Source: Coptis chinensis | Lineage: Eukaryota; Streptophyta; Magnoliopsida; Ranunculales; Ranunculaceae | Reading direction: 5' to 3' | Length of the DNA stretch: 64,000 bases | Assembly: GCA_015680905.1 (NCBI GenBank) | Contig: CM027381.1 | Span: forward strand, 69,615,501-69,679,500 | Part shown: positions 9,837 through 21,070 of the stretch, in pieces | Layout of the letters: each line of letters starts with the position of its first letter | How positions within the stretch are numbered: position 1 is the stretch's first letter | The notes under the pieces: model-generated | The model's input: only the letters and a program-made list of their open reading frames with translations | What the model was told of the DNA's origin: nothing | Database searches by the model: none | Program-made: the position numbers and the translations under genes

Positions 9837-11563
9837 GGCTAATTTCTGAGGGAACGGTGGTTTCGCTCTATATTTAGCGTATGGCTCGACTTGATGTGTG
9901 ACCTTGGCTTTCTATTTCTTATTTTGTTGTTTAACTGGTACCTCTACAGTAGTAGGTTCTTCAGTTCCTATTTCGGTATCTAGATCGATATCCAGTGTAG
10001 GGAGTACTGATGGGGTAACTATAGGCATAGTTACTTTGTTATCAACCACTCTTCCAGAGTGGAGAGTGGTGATGGCATTAAGGTCACCTACGATTGTAGT
10101 TTCTGTACTAGTATTACCATTTACCTCAAAGGCTGTGTTTGCTGTTTTAGGGTTTGTTATTGCTTGTCCTGGAAACACGCCTTTTGGTTGGGTTTTCTCT
10201 TGGGCTAATTGTTGTATGCCCTGATTTATGGATTGTAAGATCTGTTAGTTTGATTGAGTCATTGTTTGGAAGAGTTGTTGGGTAACCTGTATAAAGGCGT
10301 CGATACGATCCGGTTGTGTAGGTGTAGTAGTCACAGGTGGTGCGACTGGAACTATCTCACGTTGATTATTTATGGGTGGGCTGTGATAGTTACTATTGTT
10401 AACCGGAACGATACCTCTATTGGTATTATAACTATTATAATTACCTTGACCTTGTGCTAGACCTTGTCGTGGTTGCGCTTGGTTATTATAATTATTATAA
10501 TTTCCCTGACCTTGTCCTTGTCCTTGCCTAGGTGGAGCTTGGTTATAGTTGTTTGCTTGCCTAACATTTTGGTTATTAAACCCTGGAGGTGTAACTTGTT
10601 GATTGTTTCGCCAACTAAAGTTGGGATGTTGTCTCCATGGGGCATTAGGAATAGGATAGCTATTAATGGAGGAAACATTATCTTGCTCTAATTGTTGTTG
10701 TTCATAGGCGAGAGGAGAATAGGAGTCAAGGTGCTCAGGACTCAAACAGAAATTACATGGGTTGGAGTTTACATTCATGATGGGGATAGGCTTTTGTTGA
10801 ACAGAAATAGCCTCAACCTTTTTAGTTAGAGATTCGATTAAATTTTTAAGTTCTGGATCGGGTTTCATCTCAAACATACCGGCGGCCTTAACTGTTGAAG
10901 AAGAACTAGCGAGGCGGGGATATCATCACTACCCCCAATTGTTATTGCGTTTAGTTTGCTCTTTCTAAAATTTGTAAGCCTCCTCGAGGCTCCTTTACTT
11001 AGAAAACTACCCCCATTCATTATGTCGAGGACTTCTTTATGGTGATGGTGAAGTCCTTTGAAAAGGCAACGAACTAACGTGTCTTTTGCTAGGTTATGGT
11101 GTGGACACTCTATAAGCGATCGGTGAAACGATTCCAAGCCTCGAAAAATGATTCATGAGGATTCTCGCCGGGAAAAAATGAATCTTGGAAAGCATCTCAT
11201 CCGTCTTTAGGGGTGGGTAAAATGTTCCATAAATAGCTGAACAAGTTTAGCCCACGAAGTCTACGTGAATTAGGGCGCTTAGGCGCTAACCAAGACGCCT
11301 TATCGGGCTAAGGTGAAAGGGAATACCCTTAGTTTAATTTGTTCCGCACCAACCGTAGGATGATGGAATGTTGTAAGGACTTGTTCAATCCTACGCATGT
11401 GCTAATAAGGTTTTTCATGGTCTAAACCATGAAAACGGGTAACAAATTAAAATATTTGGGGATTCGAAATCCCCACCGGTCTCGCTAGAACGATACAAGA
11501 TTTAGGGCTATCGCTCAAGGCTTTGTAAAAGTCGAAGAGGGGAGTCTCTCTTTCTTCAGCCAT
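9837..11563 (-). pseudogene. Gag of Athila A, broken
   Basis: Probable start ATG at 11563 (MAEERETPLFDF). The capsid-like part is partly readable at 10865-11137 (ECPHHNLAKDTLVRC, HHKEVLDIMNGGSF), in another frame from the downstream part, so at least one frameshift is present. The 10245-10877 frame holds a zinc-knuckle remnant, CNFCLSPEHLDSYS, in which the final cysteine of CX2CX4HX4C is serine. It then has a Q/N/G/Y-rich segment with an imperfect internal duplication (GQGQGNYN repeats). Gag forms the particle that packages element RNA. Confidence 0.8.
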
Positions 11564-12210
11564 TATGTCAGGTGTGGTTGGTGGGATAGTAGCTAGAGGT
11601 GTAGTGATTGGTATACTCGATAGATTTGTTTGTTGACGCGTTGACGGTTAATTACGTTCGGTGTTTTTTCCCACCGGACCTTAATCTCATGCAAGTCTAA
11701 GTCTAAACACTACAACACTCCAAACAATCTTGATATATTAGTATAAACCTCTAACTGGAGATCACGAGGTATGGAAGAAAGGAATACCTGATAGCGTCCT
11801 TGCTTCGCTTTATGAATAAGCGTCTTGTTTTACGCTGTGTTCGGTGTAAATAACAAGTTAGAACACCTGAAAACTTAAAAAATCGAAGTTCAAACAAACT
11901 TGTAGAAATCCGGAAAAATTTAGCTTAGGGCGCGGGTGCGCTCGCTTAGGGCGCGGTCGCGCTCCGTGTAACTTCAAGTTACAGTGTTTTAGGGCGGGTC
12001 TTGCTCAATATGGGGCGGTCGCTCAAAGTTCCAGCGTTTGAAGCAGGTGCGCCTCCGTCTCATGCGCGGTCGCGACTCACTGTAATTTGTCGCGAACTTT
12101 TCAACGAAAAACGGACAACCACAAGTATGAATCAAACAAGGGTGGGTGGGTTTAATGGGACTTAAAAATGACTAATTATACTATGAAAACAATGCTAAAG
12201 TGAAACTAAA
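11564..12210 (-). other. 5' untranslated region of Athila A
   Basis: No coding sequence. It contains a GC-rich repeat block at 11925-12110 with variants of GGGCGCGGTCGCGCTC alternating with TACAGTGTTT-like motifs; a relative of this block lies at 4140-4300 in the same element. Confidence 0.7.
11925..12110 (-). repeat. GC-rich short repeats (5' UTR copy)
   Basis: Plus-strand repeats GGGCGCGGGTGCGCTCG, GGGCGCGGTCGCGCTCCG, GGGGCGGTCGCTC and GCGCGGTCGCGACTC occur with about 40-60 bp spacing, interleaved with GTTACAGTG and TCACTGTAA. Period and sequence are degenerate. Confidence 0.65.
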
Positions 12211-12225
12211 ATGGCAGCGGCGCCA
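12211..12225 (-). other. Primer-binding site of Athila A
   Basis: Minus strand TGGCGCCGCTGCCAT, two bases inside the LTR. The first 13 bases fit the TGGCGCCGTTGCC pattern complementary to the 3' end of plant tRNA-Asp, the usual Athila primer. Confidence 0.8.
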
Positions 12226-12227
12226 TT

Positions 12228-13713
12228 TGATAAATGATAAAAAGATAGTTTACCTACGAAATGAACGATGAACTCAAAACGTAAGTAAACTAAAACTTAT
12301 ATTTTATTTATCTATATTTATCAAGTTTTCTACTCTCAATTCTATCAAAATAGAGTGGAGTAACAAATTCGTTCCACTCCTAGTTCTCTAGCATGGAATG
12401 ATTTCATAGTTAACTAATCGGTCTTAAGTCTAATGAGAGGTTTACGAGGGGAATTCTATACTACGAGGTGAATGAAATTAACAAGTTATGAATAATGAAA
12501 TGATACTGAATACTGAATGTGAATCTAGATAAAGAATTAGAGGGGAATTGATTCCACCTCGAATCCAACTTAATCACCTAGCATAGACTGTTGTAATCCA
12601 ATCCTTACGTTCTTACTGTAAGAATTGCTCGTTCTAATCCCTAATTAACATGGCATTTCTACCAATTATAACTAGCATGTGAGGTCGTTTACCCATTCTC
12701 ATGGCGAAACACGACATTCTAGAATGGAATAGACTCTACAACGATTCTACACTTATACAACTAAGTTTTCATCAAGGCTTCATCAACCCCTCTAATAGAG
12801 GTTTAACCTTGATTCATCAACCCATCATTTCCCATATTATTATAACTAAACATCATATCAAAATTCTAACTTGACTAATTTAACTAACAATACTTCAATC
12901 TAATTTAACAACTCAGAAATGATAATCAACAAGAATTAAAACTAGATCTATAATTTGAAATGACAAAATCGAAATTTAACAAATATCTATTTTATTTATC
13001 AAACTAATTAAGAACAATGATTCTAAGAGTTTAATCTAAAACAAGAATTGAATTTAAACTAAACTTAATTTAATTAATGAAAACTAGATCTAGAATTATC
13101 TATTGTTTTAGGTCTAACTAGCTACCATTAACTATCTACCATTAATAAAGAGCTAAGCTTTGGTTTTTATATGTTCAGATCTAAAAATCGTGCATGGGCT
13201 TGGATCCATGTTTCGGGCCAGAGAATCAGGCCCAAAACCCAATACTTTCAATCCAAAAAGGCCTCTTCAGCTGCAGTTGACTTCGACAGACTTTTCGTCC
13301 ACTTTTACTCCTCTGATTGGGTCAAGGCTTAGACCATTGGAAAGCTCTTTTCGAGCCGGTTGTTTTGATATAAGGTAGGCCCAATTCCGAGGTCTGAGTC
13401 CAAAGATACGACCTTCAGAATTTCTGCTGATTTTGAGTGTTGTTTCTGCCCGCGTTGACTTTGACTTTTCATCTTTGACCGGCTTTAGAAAGGCTTTGTC
13501 TTCTTGAATCTTGGCCTTTAATCACCGAACTCCTTAGCAACCAACCATTGCTCCTTTATCTCATCAAAATGGCATATTTCTGCATATAATTGACTTTGAA
13601 GCCTGAAACGCATAAAAACACGTAATAAGTATTAACTCTTAATTATTACTCACATAATTGGTCTAAAAGTATGACTGTTATAGGGTTAAAACTACAGTTT
13701 TGGGCTCTTATCA
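12228..13713 (-). repeat. 5' LTR of Athila A
   Basis: 1486 bp from TGATAAATG to GCTCTTATCA. It carries a TATA-like box at about 13162-13172 (minus strand). The same LTR family recurs as a fragment at 23394-24744 and as a solo LTR at 41887-43355. Confidence 0.95.
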
Positions 13714-14580
13714 GTGAATAACTTTTTAGCTATGAAAGAACCCATCTTTGCGGCCTCCGCCAATACATCCATTGATGCTATGGCTACCGGTGAGCTAATC
13801 TGGGTGAAAGAGGCTATTGAGAAGAGAACTGCGGAACTGCAAATCCAGGTTGACCAGTTCTTGGAGAAAGAGAAAAAATTTGATACTGGCTTCAAGAATA
13901 TGATAGACACTATCTCCAACCTTCGGAGCTCTTTAGAGAAAGCCCAAAAAGGAGCTGCTGATGCTGCCACTTGGAAAGTGAAGTTCTTGGAACTGCATGC
14001 CCACTTCACTACCCTGCAAGCAAAACATGACCAAGTCCAAGGGGAACTTCACCGTAGGAACACCGAGATGAGGACCCTTGGCCAAGCTATTGTCCATGCA
14101 AATGAGGTCATGTCAGGTTATGCGAAGGCTCTAAAAAAGAAATGTCCTCGCTCAGATAAGAAGGTTGATAACCTCTTGGCAGAGACCTCTAAGTTCTATT
14201 CTCAAGTGGTGAATGAGGTGAAGTTTGAGGAGGCTATTGAGGCTACTTGATATGTCTCTCAGTTGGATGCTCAAGGGCGAGTGACCAACCCTTTCATCTT
14301 GTTTCCTAATCTAGACACCAGTATCTCAGCTATCTAAGAAGAACTTATGCCTGATGCCTCCTCATCCTTTGAAGAAGAGACCAATGATGACATGCCTCCT
14401 CCCGTTCAACTTTCTCTTCTGCGAGTTCCAGTTTCAGGTGAGTGTTCTGTTCAGCCTTCAACCGTTCCAGCTAATCTAACCACACAGTCTGTTCTTGAGA
14501 GTGAAATAAGAGTTCTTGATGATGGTGAAACAGCAAGCACTGATGGTGAACCGAAGTTTGATTCTACCCCTGCTTCATAA
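13714..14580 (+). pseudogene. Antisense extra ORF of Tat1, C-terminal part
   Basis: Plus-strand frame opposite to the element's own genes, continuous from 13714 to a stop at 14580 except for TGA at 14248-14250 and TAA at 14335-14337. The first 170 codons are strongly heptad-like (repeated K/E/L, e.g. RSSLEKAQKGAADAATWKVK), predicting a coiled coil; the tail is acidic and S/T/P-rich. Tat-lineage elements are known to carry extra ORFs, some antisense, downstream of pol. The N-terminal domain is missing because Athila A is inserted at 13714. Its counterpart in Tat2 (25.7-28.0 kb) has the same order of coiled coil then acidic tail. Confidence 0.7.
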
Positions 14581-15585
14581 GCTTTTCAGTTGATGATTCT
14601 CATAAACAATTATTTTCAAACAATTATTCTATGGATCTGTAATATTGAGCTATGTAGCTCACATACAATTTACTTACTGAGCTCTGCATCTCTTCTATTT
14701 TATGCATGCGTACTATTTACTTACTGAGCTCTGTAGCTATTCTAGTTTATGTATACATTAGAAGCACTTTATGTTATATGACATGTGTTACTATGCATAC
14801 TCTACCCCTGATGCCCCCAAAGTTCATTTGGAACAACAATAGGTGACCCTAGTAGGCTGAACAAATTAAAATGAGGCATGACCAGAATCTAATTAGGATA
14901 TCATGGGAGCCATTCAAGTTAACTGTAAGTAGGAGTTCGATCGCAATAGAGTCATATGTCTTTGCGAAAGTAACTTGGTGACATGAGCATAACACTGTGT
15001 TTAATAACGATAGGCTCTATTTATTTAAAAAATAAATAGGTTATCGCCATAATAGCATTAGGGGAGTCTTTCTCAACACTATCATGCCGATACTGTTCTA
15101 GGCCCATGATTTGTGAGCTAGGATCTAGATCTAACCCAAATCTTCCCAGCAACTCCTATGTTAATATTTCGAGAGCATGAGGAATTGGCATACAGTTCAG
15201 GCTATCAAGAACACTATCTCTTGCTCCAAGTCAAACTGGCTTACAGTTTTACTAAACAGTTAGTGTGGTCGGATTCCCTAAAGGTTTAACCCATCGAGGA
15301 TAATCATAGTTTGAAAGAACTGGCGTACAGTTCCAGCTGCGTGGGAATGGGAAAGGATCTGGCATACAGTTGAACTTTTCCAGACTCAGTATCACTGGTT
15401 CTAAAGCAAATTTGGCATACAATATTCTTGAACAGATAGTGAGAAGATAATTCCCTAAAGGCTTAGTCCATTGTGGATCATGAATAAAGAACAAATGCAA
15501 GGAATAAATTTGATGGCAATGTGGAGCACTTTATTGATGAATTAGAGAGGAGTGAACAATGCATAGAAAAGTATAGAATAACAAT
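14581..15585. repeat. Repeat-rich 3' non-coding region of Tat1
   Basis: No gene supported. Two short repeat families are visible: TACTGAGCTCTG(C/T)A(T/G)C units at about 14640-14745, and a TGG(C)(A/G)TACAGTT motif recurring at about 15187, 15237, 15312, 15360 and 15412, spaced roughly 50-75 bp. Tat/Ogre-type elements commonly carry such variable repeats here. Confidence 0.6.
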
Positions 15586-16937
15586 TTACTGATAGTACTT
15601 GTGAAGGTGCTGCGCATTCCATGGTTTGACAAGAACGTCCCCTTCAACAGTGCGTAGATAATAAAAACCAGTTCGACCAACCTTGTTGATGATGTATGGT
15701 CCTTCCCAGTTGGGCCCAAGCTTGCCGTTAGGCTCTGGGATCTCGCGCAAAACTAGATCTCCAGATCTGAAAGATCAAATCCAGACTCTCTTGTCGTATG
15801 ATCTCTTCAAAATATGTTGGTTAGCAGCTAAGCGAAGTGTTGTACCTTCTCGTTTTTCATCTAGAAGATCTATTTCTCTACATAACAACTCCTCATTGTC
15901 CAGAGTGTGTACAACATCTGATTTCTGAGTGGGAGCTACTAGTTCTGGAGGTATGACAACCTCAGTTCCATAGGTCAGTGAAAATGGGGATTCACCAGTT
16001 GACCGTCTGGGTGTAGTTCGGTATGCCCATAGGACCCTAGGTAGTTCCTCAAACCATAAACCTTTCGCGTCGTCTAATTTACGCTTCATGTTATCCAAGA
16101 TGACCCTGTTAGAGGCTTCAGCTTAGCCATTGCCTTGTGGGTACCTTGGAGTAGAGAACAGATAGGTAATGTTAAACTCCTTACAGAGTTCAGCAACCAA
16201 TCCTCCAGCGAACTGTTGCCCATTATATGAGATGATAACTTTGGTTATGCCAAACCTGCAGACAATATTGTTCCAAATGAACTTTCTAACGTCATGTTCT
16301 CGAATGAAGACAAGGGGAACTGCTTCTATCCACTTGGTGAAGTAATCCGTTGCAACCAGTAGGAATCGGACATTGCCAGGAGCAGGTGGTAGAGGTCCTA
16401 TGATGTCAGTTCCCCACTGTGTAAATGGCCATAGACTGGCCAATGGGTGCAATTCTGTTACTGGAGCATGGATTAGCATAGCATATCGTTGACATGTTTC
16501 ACATTTGTGGGAAAAAACCTGTGCATCCTTTTGCATATAAGGCCAAAAGTACCCTTGCCTTAGGATCTTGAGAGCTAGTGTTCTGCCCCCAGCATGGTTG
16601 TAACAAATTCCTTCATGAACTTCTCGTATAACCTAGTCAGTGAGGTTTAGGGAGAGACATCTGAGATGAGGTCTCAGAAAGGACTTCTTGTACAGGTCAT
16701 CTCTAACGAGGGTGAATCTTTGTATCTTTGCAAGCAGACGCCTTGCTACATTCTTATCCTTAGAGAGTGTCCCGTCTTTGAGGTATGACTTATATAGATC
16801 CATCCAACTTGGAGTAATGGCTGGAACAACATAAACTGTTACAACTGGGATTTGAATGCTAGACTTCTCCTGGAAATCTATAAGGATGGAACGAGACTCA
16901 CTGTTGCCCAACATTAAGGCAACATATGCCAAAGCAT
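15586..16937 (-). pseudogene. Integrase of Tat1 (B part), broken
   Basis: One frame with stops: linker (16633-16932), zinc-binding and core (16123-16536), rest of core (15775-16098), and a C-terminal end LVKPWNAQHLHKYYQ finishing at 15586. The zinc-binding cysteines are in CETCQRY. First catalytic aspartate is in WGTDIIGPLP; the second is lost, with ISYNGQQF in place of the normal SDNGQ; the glutamate is in AEASNR, just after a stop replacing the Q codon. Catalytically dead. A frameshift near 16935 separates it from the RNase H frame. Confidence 0.88.
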
Positions 16938-18797
16938 CTACGTGTCGATTTTCGGATCAAGGCAGCTAATAGAACTGAATGTTCTCAAACTTTCCTTGGG
17001 TACCAGTTCCAGGTATTTGGACATTCGTTCGTCCCTGGCCTCATACCCTCCATTAACTTGGAACACAACCAACTGTGAGTCACTAAAAATTGTGAGGTGT
17101 GTTAGGCCCAAGTCGAGGGCCATTGTGAAGCCAGCAAGTGTCCCCTCATACTTTGTCTCATTGTTAGAGGCATTCCAACCTAATCGGATGGATTTCTCCA
17201 GCTGCATATTGTCGAGAGTAACTAACACAGCTCTAACTCCTGCACCTCTGTCAATTGAAGATCCATCCACAAACAGCAGCCATCCAGAGCTTGACTCCTA
17301 TGGGTCTGGACGGGTGTTTGGAGATTCAGGTAGGATGCCATCATCGAAATTGGGGCTGGTTGAATCGTACCCTGTGTAGGTCATTGGGAAATCTCCCAAG
17401 AATTTTGCTAGTGCCTGACCCTTCTCTGAGATTCTAGGGACATAAATAATATCATATTCCGACAGTTGCACCAACCATTTAGCTAGCCTTCCTGACCTAT
17501 TTGGTCATTCCAGAACTGATCACAATTAGTACTTTGTGATCACTCTGATGGTGTGGGACTGGAAGTACGGTCGTAATTTCTCTGCGGCAAAAACAAGTGC
17601 TAAAGCGACTCTTTCGAGTTTAAGGTACCTTGTTTCTATTGGTAGGAGCGTCCGACTCAAGAAATAGATAGGTTTTTCAACCTTCTTTTCATCCACGCGT
17701 ATTAGTACAGAACTGATGTCGTAGTCAGAGGAACAGAGATAAAGACCCAAGACTTCTCCCTCAACAGGCTTTGAAAGGATTGGCGGTGCCCCCAGGTATG
17801 TTTTAAGTTAATCGAACGCCTTTTGGCATTCTTCCGTCCATGCGAAGGAGGTGTTCTTTCGCAGTAACTAAAAGAGCGGTTTGCACTTATCTGAACTCTT
17901 GGAGATGAACTTGTTCAAAGCTGCTAACCTGCCAGTAACTTTTTGAACATCTTTCATGTTTTTAGGTGAGTGCATTTCTATGAGCGCTCGGATCTGATCT
18001 GGGTTCGCTTCAATCCCTCTCTTAGTAACTAGGTACCCTAAAAACTTTCCTAATGATATAGTGAAAACACATTTTGCAGGGTTGAGCTTCATATGATATT
18101 CTTAAAGAATGTCAAATGCACATTTCAAGTGGGAGAGATGATCTCCCCATTTCAGACTCTTGATCAGAAGATCGTCCACATATACCTCCACAATGTCGCC
18201 TATTAATCTTTCGAACATCTTGTTTACCAAATGCTGGTATGTGGCTCCTGCATTTTTCAATTCGAATGGCATGACCTGATAGCAGTATAGGCCATCCTTG
18301 GTTGTGAAATTGGCATGTTTGTGGTCCTCCTCATGTAAAGGGATCTGGTTGTAGCCAGACGACCCATCTATGAAGGATAACAGTTAATGTCTAGCCGTCG
18401 CATCCACCAACTAGTCAATTCGTGGCAGAGGGTAGCTGTCTTTCGGACATGCACGGTTCAAATCCGTGAAGTCAATACAGATTCTCCATGACCCATTCTT
18501 CTTTCTTACTGGGACAATATTAGAAATCCAGGTGGGGAAATTGATTTCCCTGACAAAATTAGCTGCCTTTAGTTTTTCAATTTCAGCTTTTATCGCTTTG
18601 GATCTGTCAGCACCTATCCTTCTCGATTTCTGCTTGACTACTACTGTATCACTGCGGACATTGAGCTGGTGGCATGCCATGTGGGGGTCAATTCTTGGCA
18701 TTTCTTCGAATGACCAAGCAAACACATCTCTGTGCTCTCGGAGGAACTGTATCAGAGCTTGGTGCTCTTCAGAACTCAACAAGGTGTCGATGAACTC
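16938..18797 (-). pseudogene. RT, RNase H and second RNase H of Tat1 (B part)
   Basis: All in one minus-strand frame with several stops. RT blocks: WRICIDFTDLNRACPKDSYP (18411-18797), LLSFIDGSSGYNQ, NAGATYQHLV and the catalytic VYVDDLLIKS, which is intact. RNase H follows from about 18092 (KFLGYLVTKRGIEANP) through 17526-17750 (SSVLIRVDEKKVEKPIYF, RPYFQSHTIRV). The second, archaeal-type RNase H is at 16938-17340 (GWLLFVDGSSIDRGAGV, NNETKYEGTLAGF, FSDSQLVVFQVNG). RT copies element RNA into DNA; RNase H removes the RNA. Stops near 18410, 18100, 17865 and 17525 disable it. Confidence 0.88.
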
Positions 18798-19220
18798 TCC
18801 CTCTATTAGTACGTACCTCCGAGAAGTCTGCTCCAATCTCTTTTTCTCCTTTTTATCTATTACCACATCCCCAAACAAAAAACTATTGATAGGCTTAATC
18901 CAACCCCCCTCTTCCTCCTCGGCCTGACATATCTCCGCCCCTTCCTCTTCCACTTCCTCTGTACTAGGTTTCTCCAATCGCTTTATTTTTATCACTCTCT
19001 CTTCGGACTCAGGAATTGCAGTGGCCACGTATGCTAAGGCATCGGCATGTCTGTTCTCTCCGCGACCCAGATGTACAAACTTGATCTTTGCAAACCTAGC
19101 GGCCCTCTTTTGCAGTACTTTCAAATATTTTACCATCCGTGGGCATCGCGCGGCAAACCCTCCATTTGCCTGGCACACTACGTCAGCTCTTTTACCCCCC
19201 ACATCCTCTGCCATTCTCAT
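18411..19220 (-). pseudogene. In-frame fusion ORF joining two Tat polyproteins
   Basis: An uninterrupted 269-codon frame. The first 140 residues are the end of the second RNase H and the RNase H-integrase linker (CQANGGFAARCPRMVK, LGRGENRHADALAYVA, then LEQTSRRYVLIEG); Tat3 has the equivalent order and continues from YVLMEGDLYRR into integrase. Here, after RRYVLIEG, the frame instead continues EFIDTLLSSEEHQALIQFL, the pre-RT linker of a second element, and then RT (HRDVFAWSFEEMP, ICIDFTDLN). The switch lies close to position 18797 and keeps frame with the downstream RT-RNase H frame. Confidence 0.8.
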
Positions 19221-20205
19221 ACCGCTATTACCGCCTCATACTCTGCCTCATTGTTGGATGTCACAAACCCTAACTTCATGGTTAACTCCATTCTATTGTT
19301 CTCCGGCATAACCAATACCACTCTTATCCCACTGCAAGTGTTTGTGGCTGACTCGTCGATGAATACTCTCCACCCATTTCTCTGGTCCCAAGGATCTAAC
19401 CAGTCCTGCTCAATGATTTTCTCCGGCTCCATGATCATCTCTTCTCCCCAGGTGGGATCCTCCACTGGGAACTTTGTTAAGAATTCTGCCACCACCTGCA
19501 CCTTCTCCGCTGTCCTGATCTGATATTGTATCTAGTAAGAACTCAACATTACTGCCCATTTCAGCATCCTCCCAGATTTTTCTGCTTTTAACGCTTGCTT
19601 TAAAGGCAGATTTGTCACTACCACTACTGAGTGTGCTTCAAAGTATAGTTTCAACTTTAAGGCAGAGAAAACCAATGCCAAGGCATACTTTTCAACTCTG
19701 CTATATCGGGTCTCGGCATCCAGCAATGTTTTACTTTGGAAGTACAATCGAATTTTTCTAACTTACCCACAATTCAATTAGCACCGAAGCTAATTGCATA
19801 CTCCGTGACCCCTAAATACAAGTATAGTTTTTCTCCCTGTTCTGGCCGCGACAACAGAGGGGCCTTACCTAGATAATTCTTCAACTCCTGGAACGCCTCC
19901 TCGCATTCCGCAGCCCATACAAAATCCGGAGTGCTTCTCAGCAACCGATACAATGGCCTACACTTGTCCGACGACTTTGAGATGAACCTATTCAAAGCCG
20001 CGACCCTTCCCGCAAGTCTCTACACCTCTTTGACGTCCTGAGGCGACGACATCTCCACCAGGGCTCTTATCTGTTCAGGATTGGCCTCTATTCCCTGGTA
20101 AGTAACTATGTACCCCAGAAACTTCCCCGTAGTAACGCCGAATGTACACTTCTCTGGGTTAAGCTTTAAATTGTACGACCGCAGTATATTGAACGTTTCT
20201 TTCAA
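19217..20205 (-). pseudogene. RNase H and second RNase H of Tat1 (C part)
   Basis: RNase H connection domain at 19774-20205 (KFLGYIVTYQGIEANP, FISKSSDKCRPLYRLLR), catalytic-like part at 19532-19747 (TRYSRVEKYALALVF, LYFEAHSVVVVTNLP) and archaeal-type RNase H from 19501 (RNGWRVFIDESATNTCSG, NNEAEYEAVIA). At least two frameshifts occur between segments, plus stops. Homologous to Tat3 at 61.5-62.6 kb. Confidence 0.82.
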
Positions 20206-20924
20206 ACCCCTAAATGTTCTTCCTCTGACATACTCTTCTCCACCATGTCGTCTATGTAAATCTCAATCCCCTTTCGAATCTTGTTTTCAAACATTTTCTC
20301 TCCTAGTCGCTGAAATGTAACCCCGGCGTTCTTAAACCCAAACGGCATTCTCGTATAGCAATACGTACTGCCTTCTACCACGAAGGCTGTCTTCTCTTGA
20401 TCTGGCCCATACATGGCAACCTGGTTATATCCCATAGATGCGTCCATGAAAGAAAATATTTTAAACCCTGCGGTTCTATCCACCAGCTCGTTTACTCTCG
20501 GCATAGGGTAGCTGTCTTTAGGACATTCTGAATTCACGTCAGTGAAGTCGACACACATACATACCTTGCCATTCTTCTTAGGCACCGAGACCACATTTGA
20601 CAACCAGTCGGTGAACGACACCTCTCGTATTATACCTGCCCCCTTCAACCTCGCGACCACCTCGCGAATTCTTTCGGCGTACTTCGGCCTAATGCCTCTC
20701 ATCTTCTGTCTTATTGGCTTAGCGTCTTCCCTCATATGTAACTTATAACATGCGAATTCTGGGTCTAATCCGGTGACCTCCTCAATCGTCCACGCAAATA
20801 CATCTTTACTGGTAGACAAAAACTGTACTAATTTAACCTTCCATTCCTCAGACAAACTAGAACCTACTGATGTGAACTTCTCCTCATCGCCTTCCCCTAA
20901 ATTCACTACTTCTATCTCATCCAA
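20206..20924 (-). pseudogene. Reverse transcriptase of Tat1 (C part), mostly intact
   Basis: Open frame from the pre-RT linker (KDVFAWTIEEVTGLDP) through the palm: VPKKNGKVCMCVDFTDVN, FSFMDASMGYNQ, YTRMPFGFKNAGVTFQRL and the catalytic EIYIDDMVEKS. All RT landmark residues are present. The frame ends at 20202 shortly after YIDD and the RNase H continues in another frame. Protein closely parallels Tat3 RT at 60691-61464. Confidence 0.9.
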
Positions 20925-21070
20925 GGTCTTCGGTCCCTCTGTCGACTCCGCCGACCCCTCCCCGGCGGTTCACTGTAATTGCTATGTCTGCCTCTTCCTG
21001 GAATGCGAAGTCTCTTCCTCTGAACCGCGGATCAATCTCTTCACTGTACTCTGATAACTATTTTTGGCTG

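Larger units (their letters stand above)
1..13713 (-). mobile_element. Athila-lineage Ty3/gypsy retrotransposon A (3' LTR cut by window edge)
   Basis: The element reads on the minus strand: 5' LTR 12228-13713, PBS 12211-12225, gag-protease 9183-11563, truncated RT 8177-9181, integrase 7153-8172, two env-like ORFs (4901-6060 and 3272-3961), a long 3' non-coding region, terminal polypurine tract 1285-1300 and 3' LTR 1-1284 (about 205 bp lie outside). Window base 1 aligns with base 12432 of the right LTR. By eye I count roughly 35 differences over 1280 bp, about 3%, so the insertion is fairly recent. Athila assignment rests on the DLGAS-type protease, the PBS beginning TGGCGCCGCTGCC, LTR ends TGATAA/TTATCA and extra ORFs after pol. 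It lacks the RT catalytic motif and RNase H, so it cannot move by itself. It is inserted in the antisense ORF of Tat1; the expected right target copy is GTGAA (13714-13718), the left copy being outside. Confidence 0.93.
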
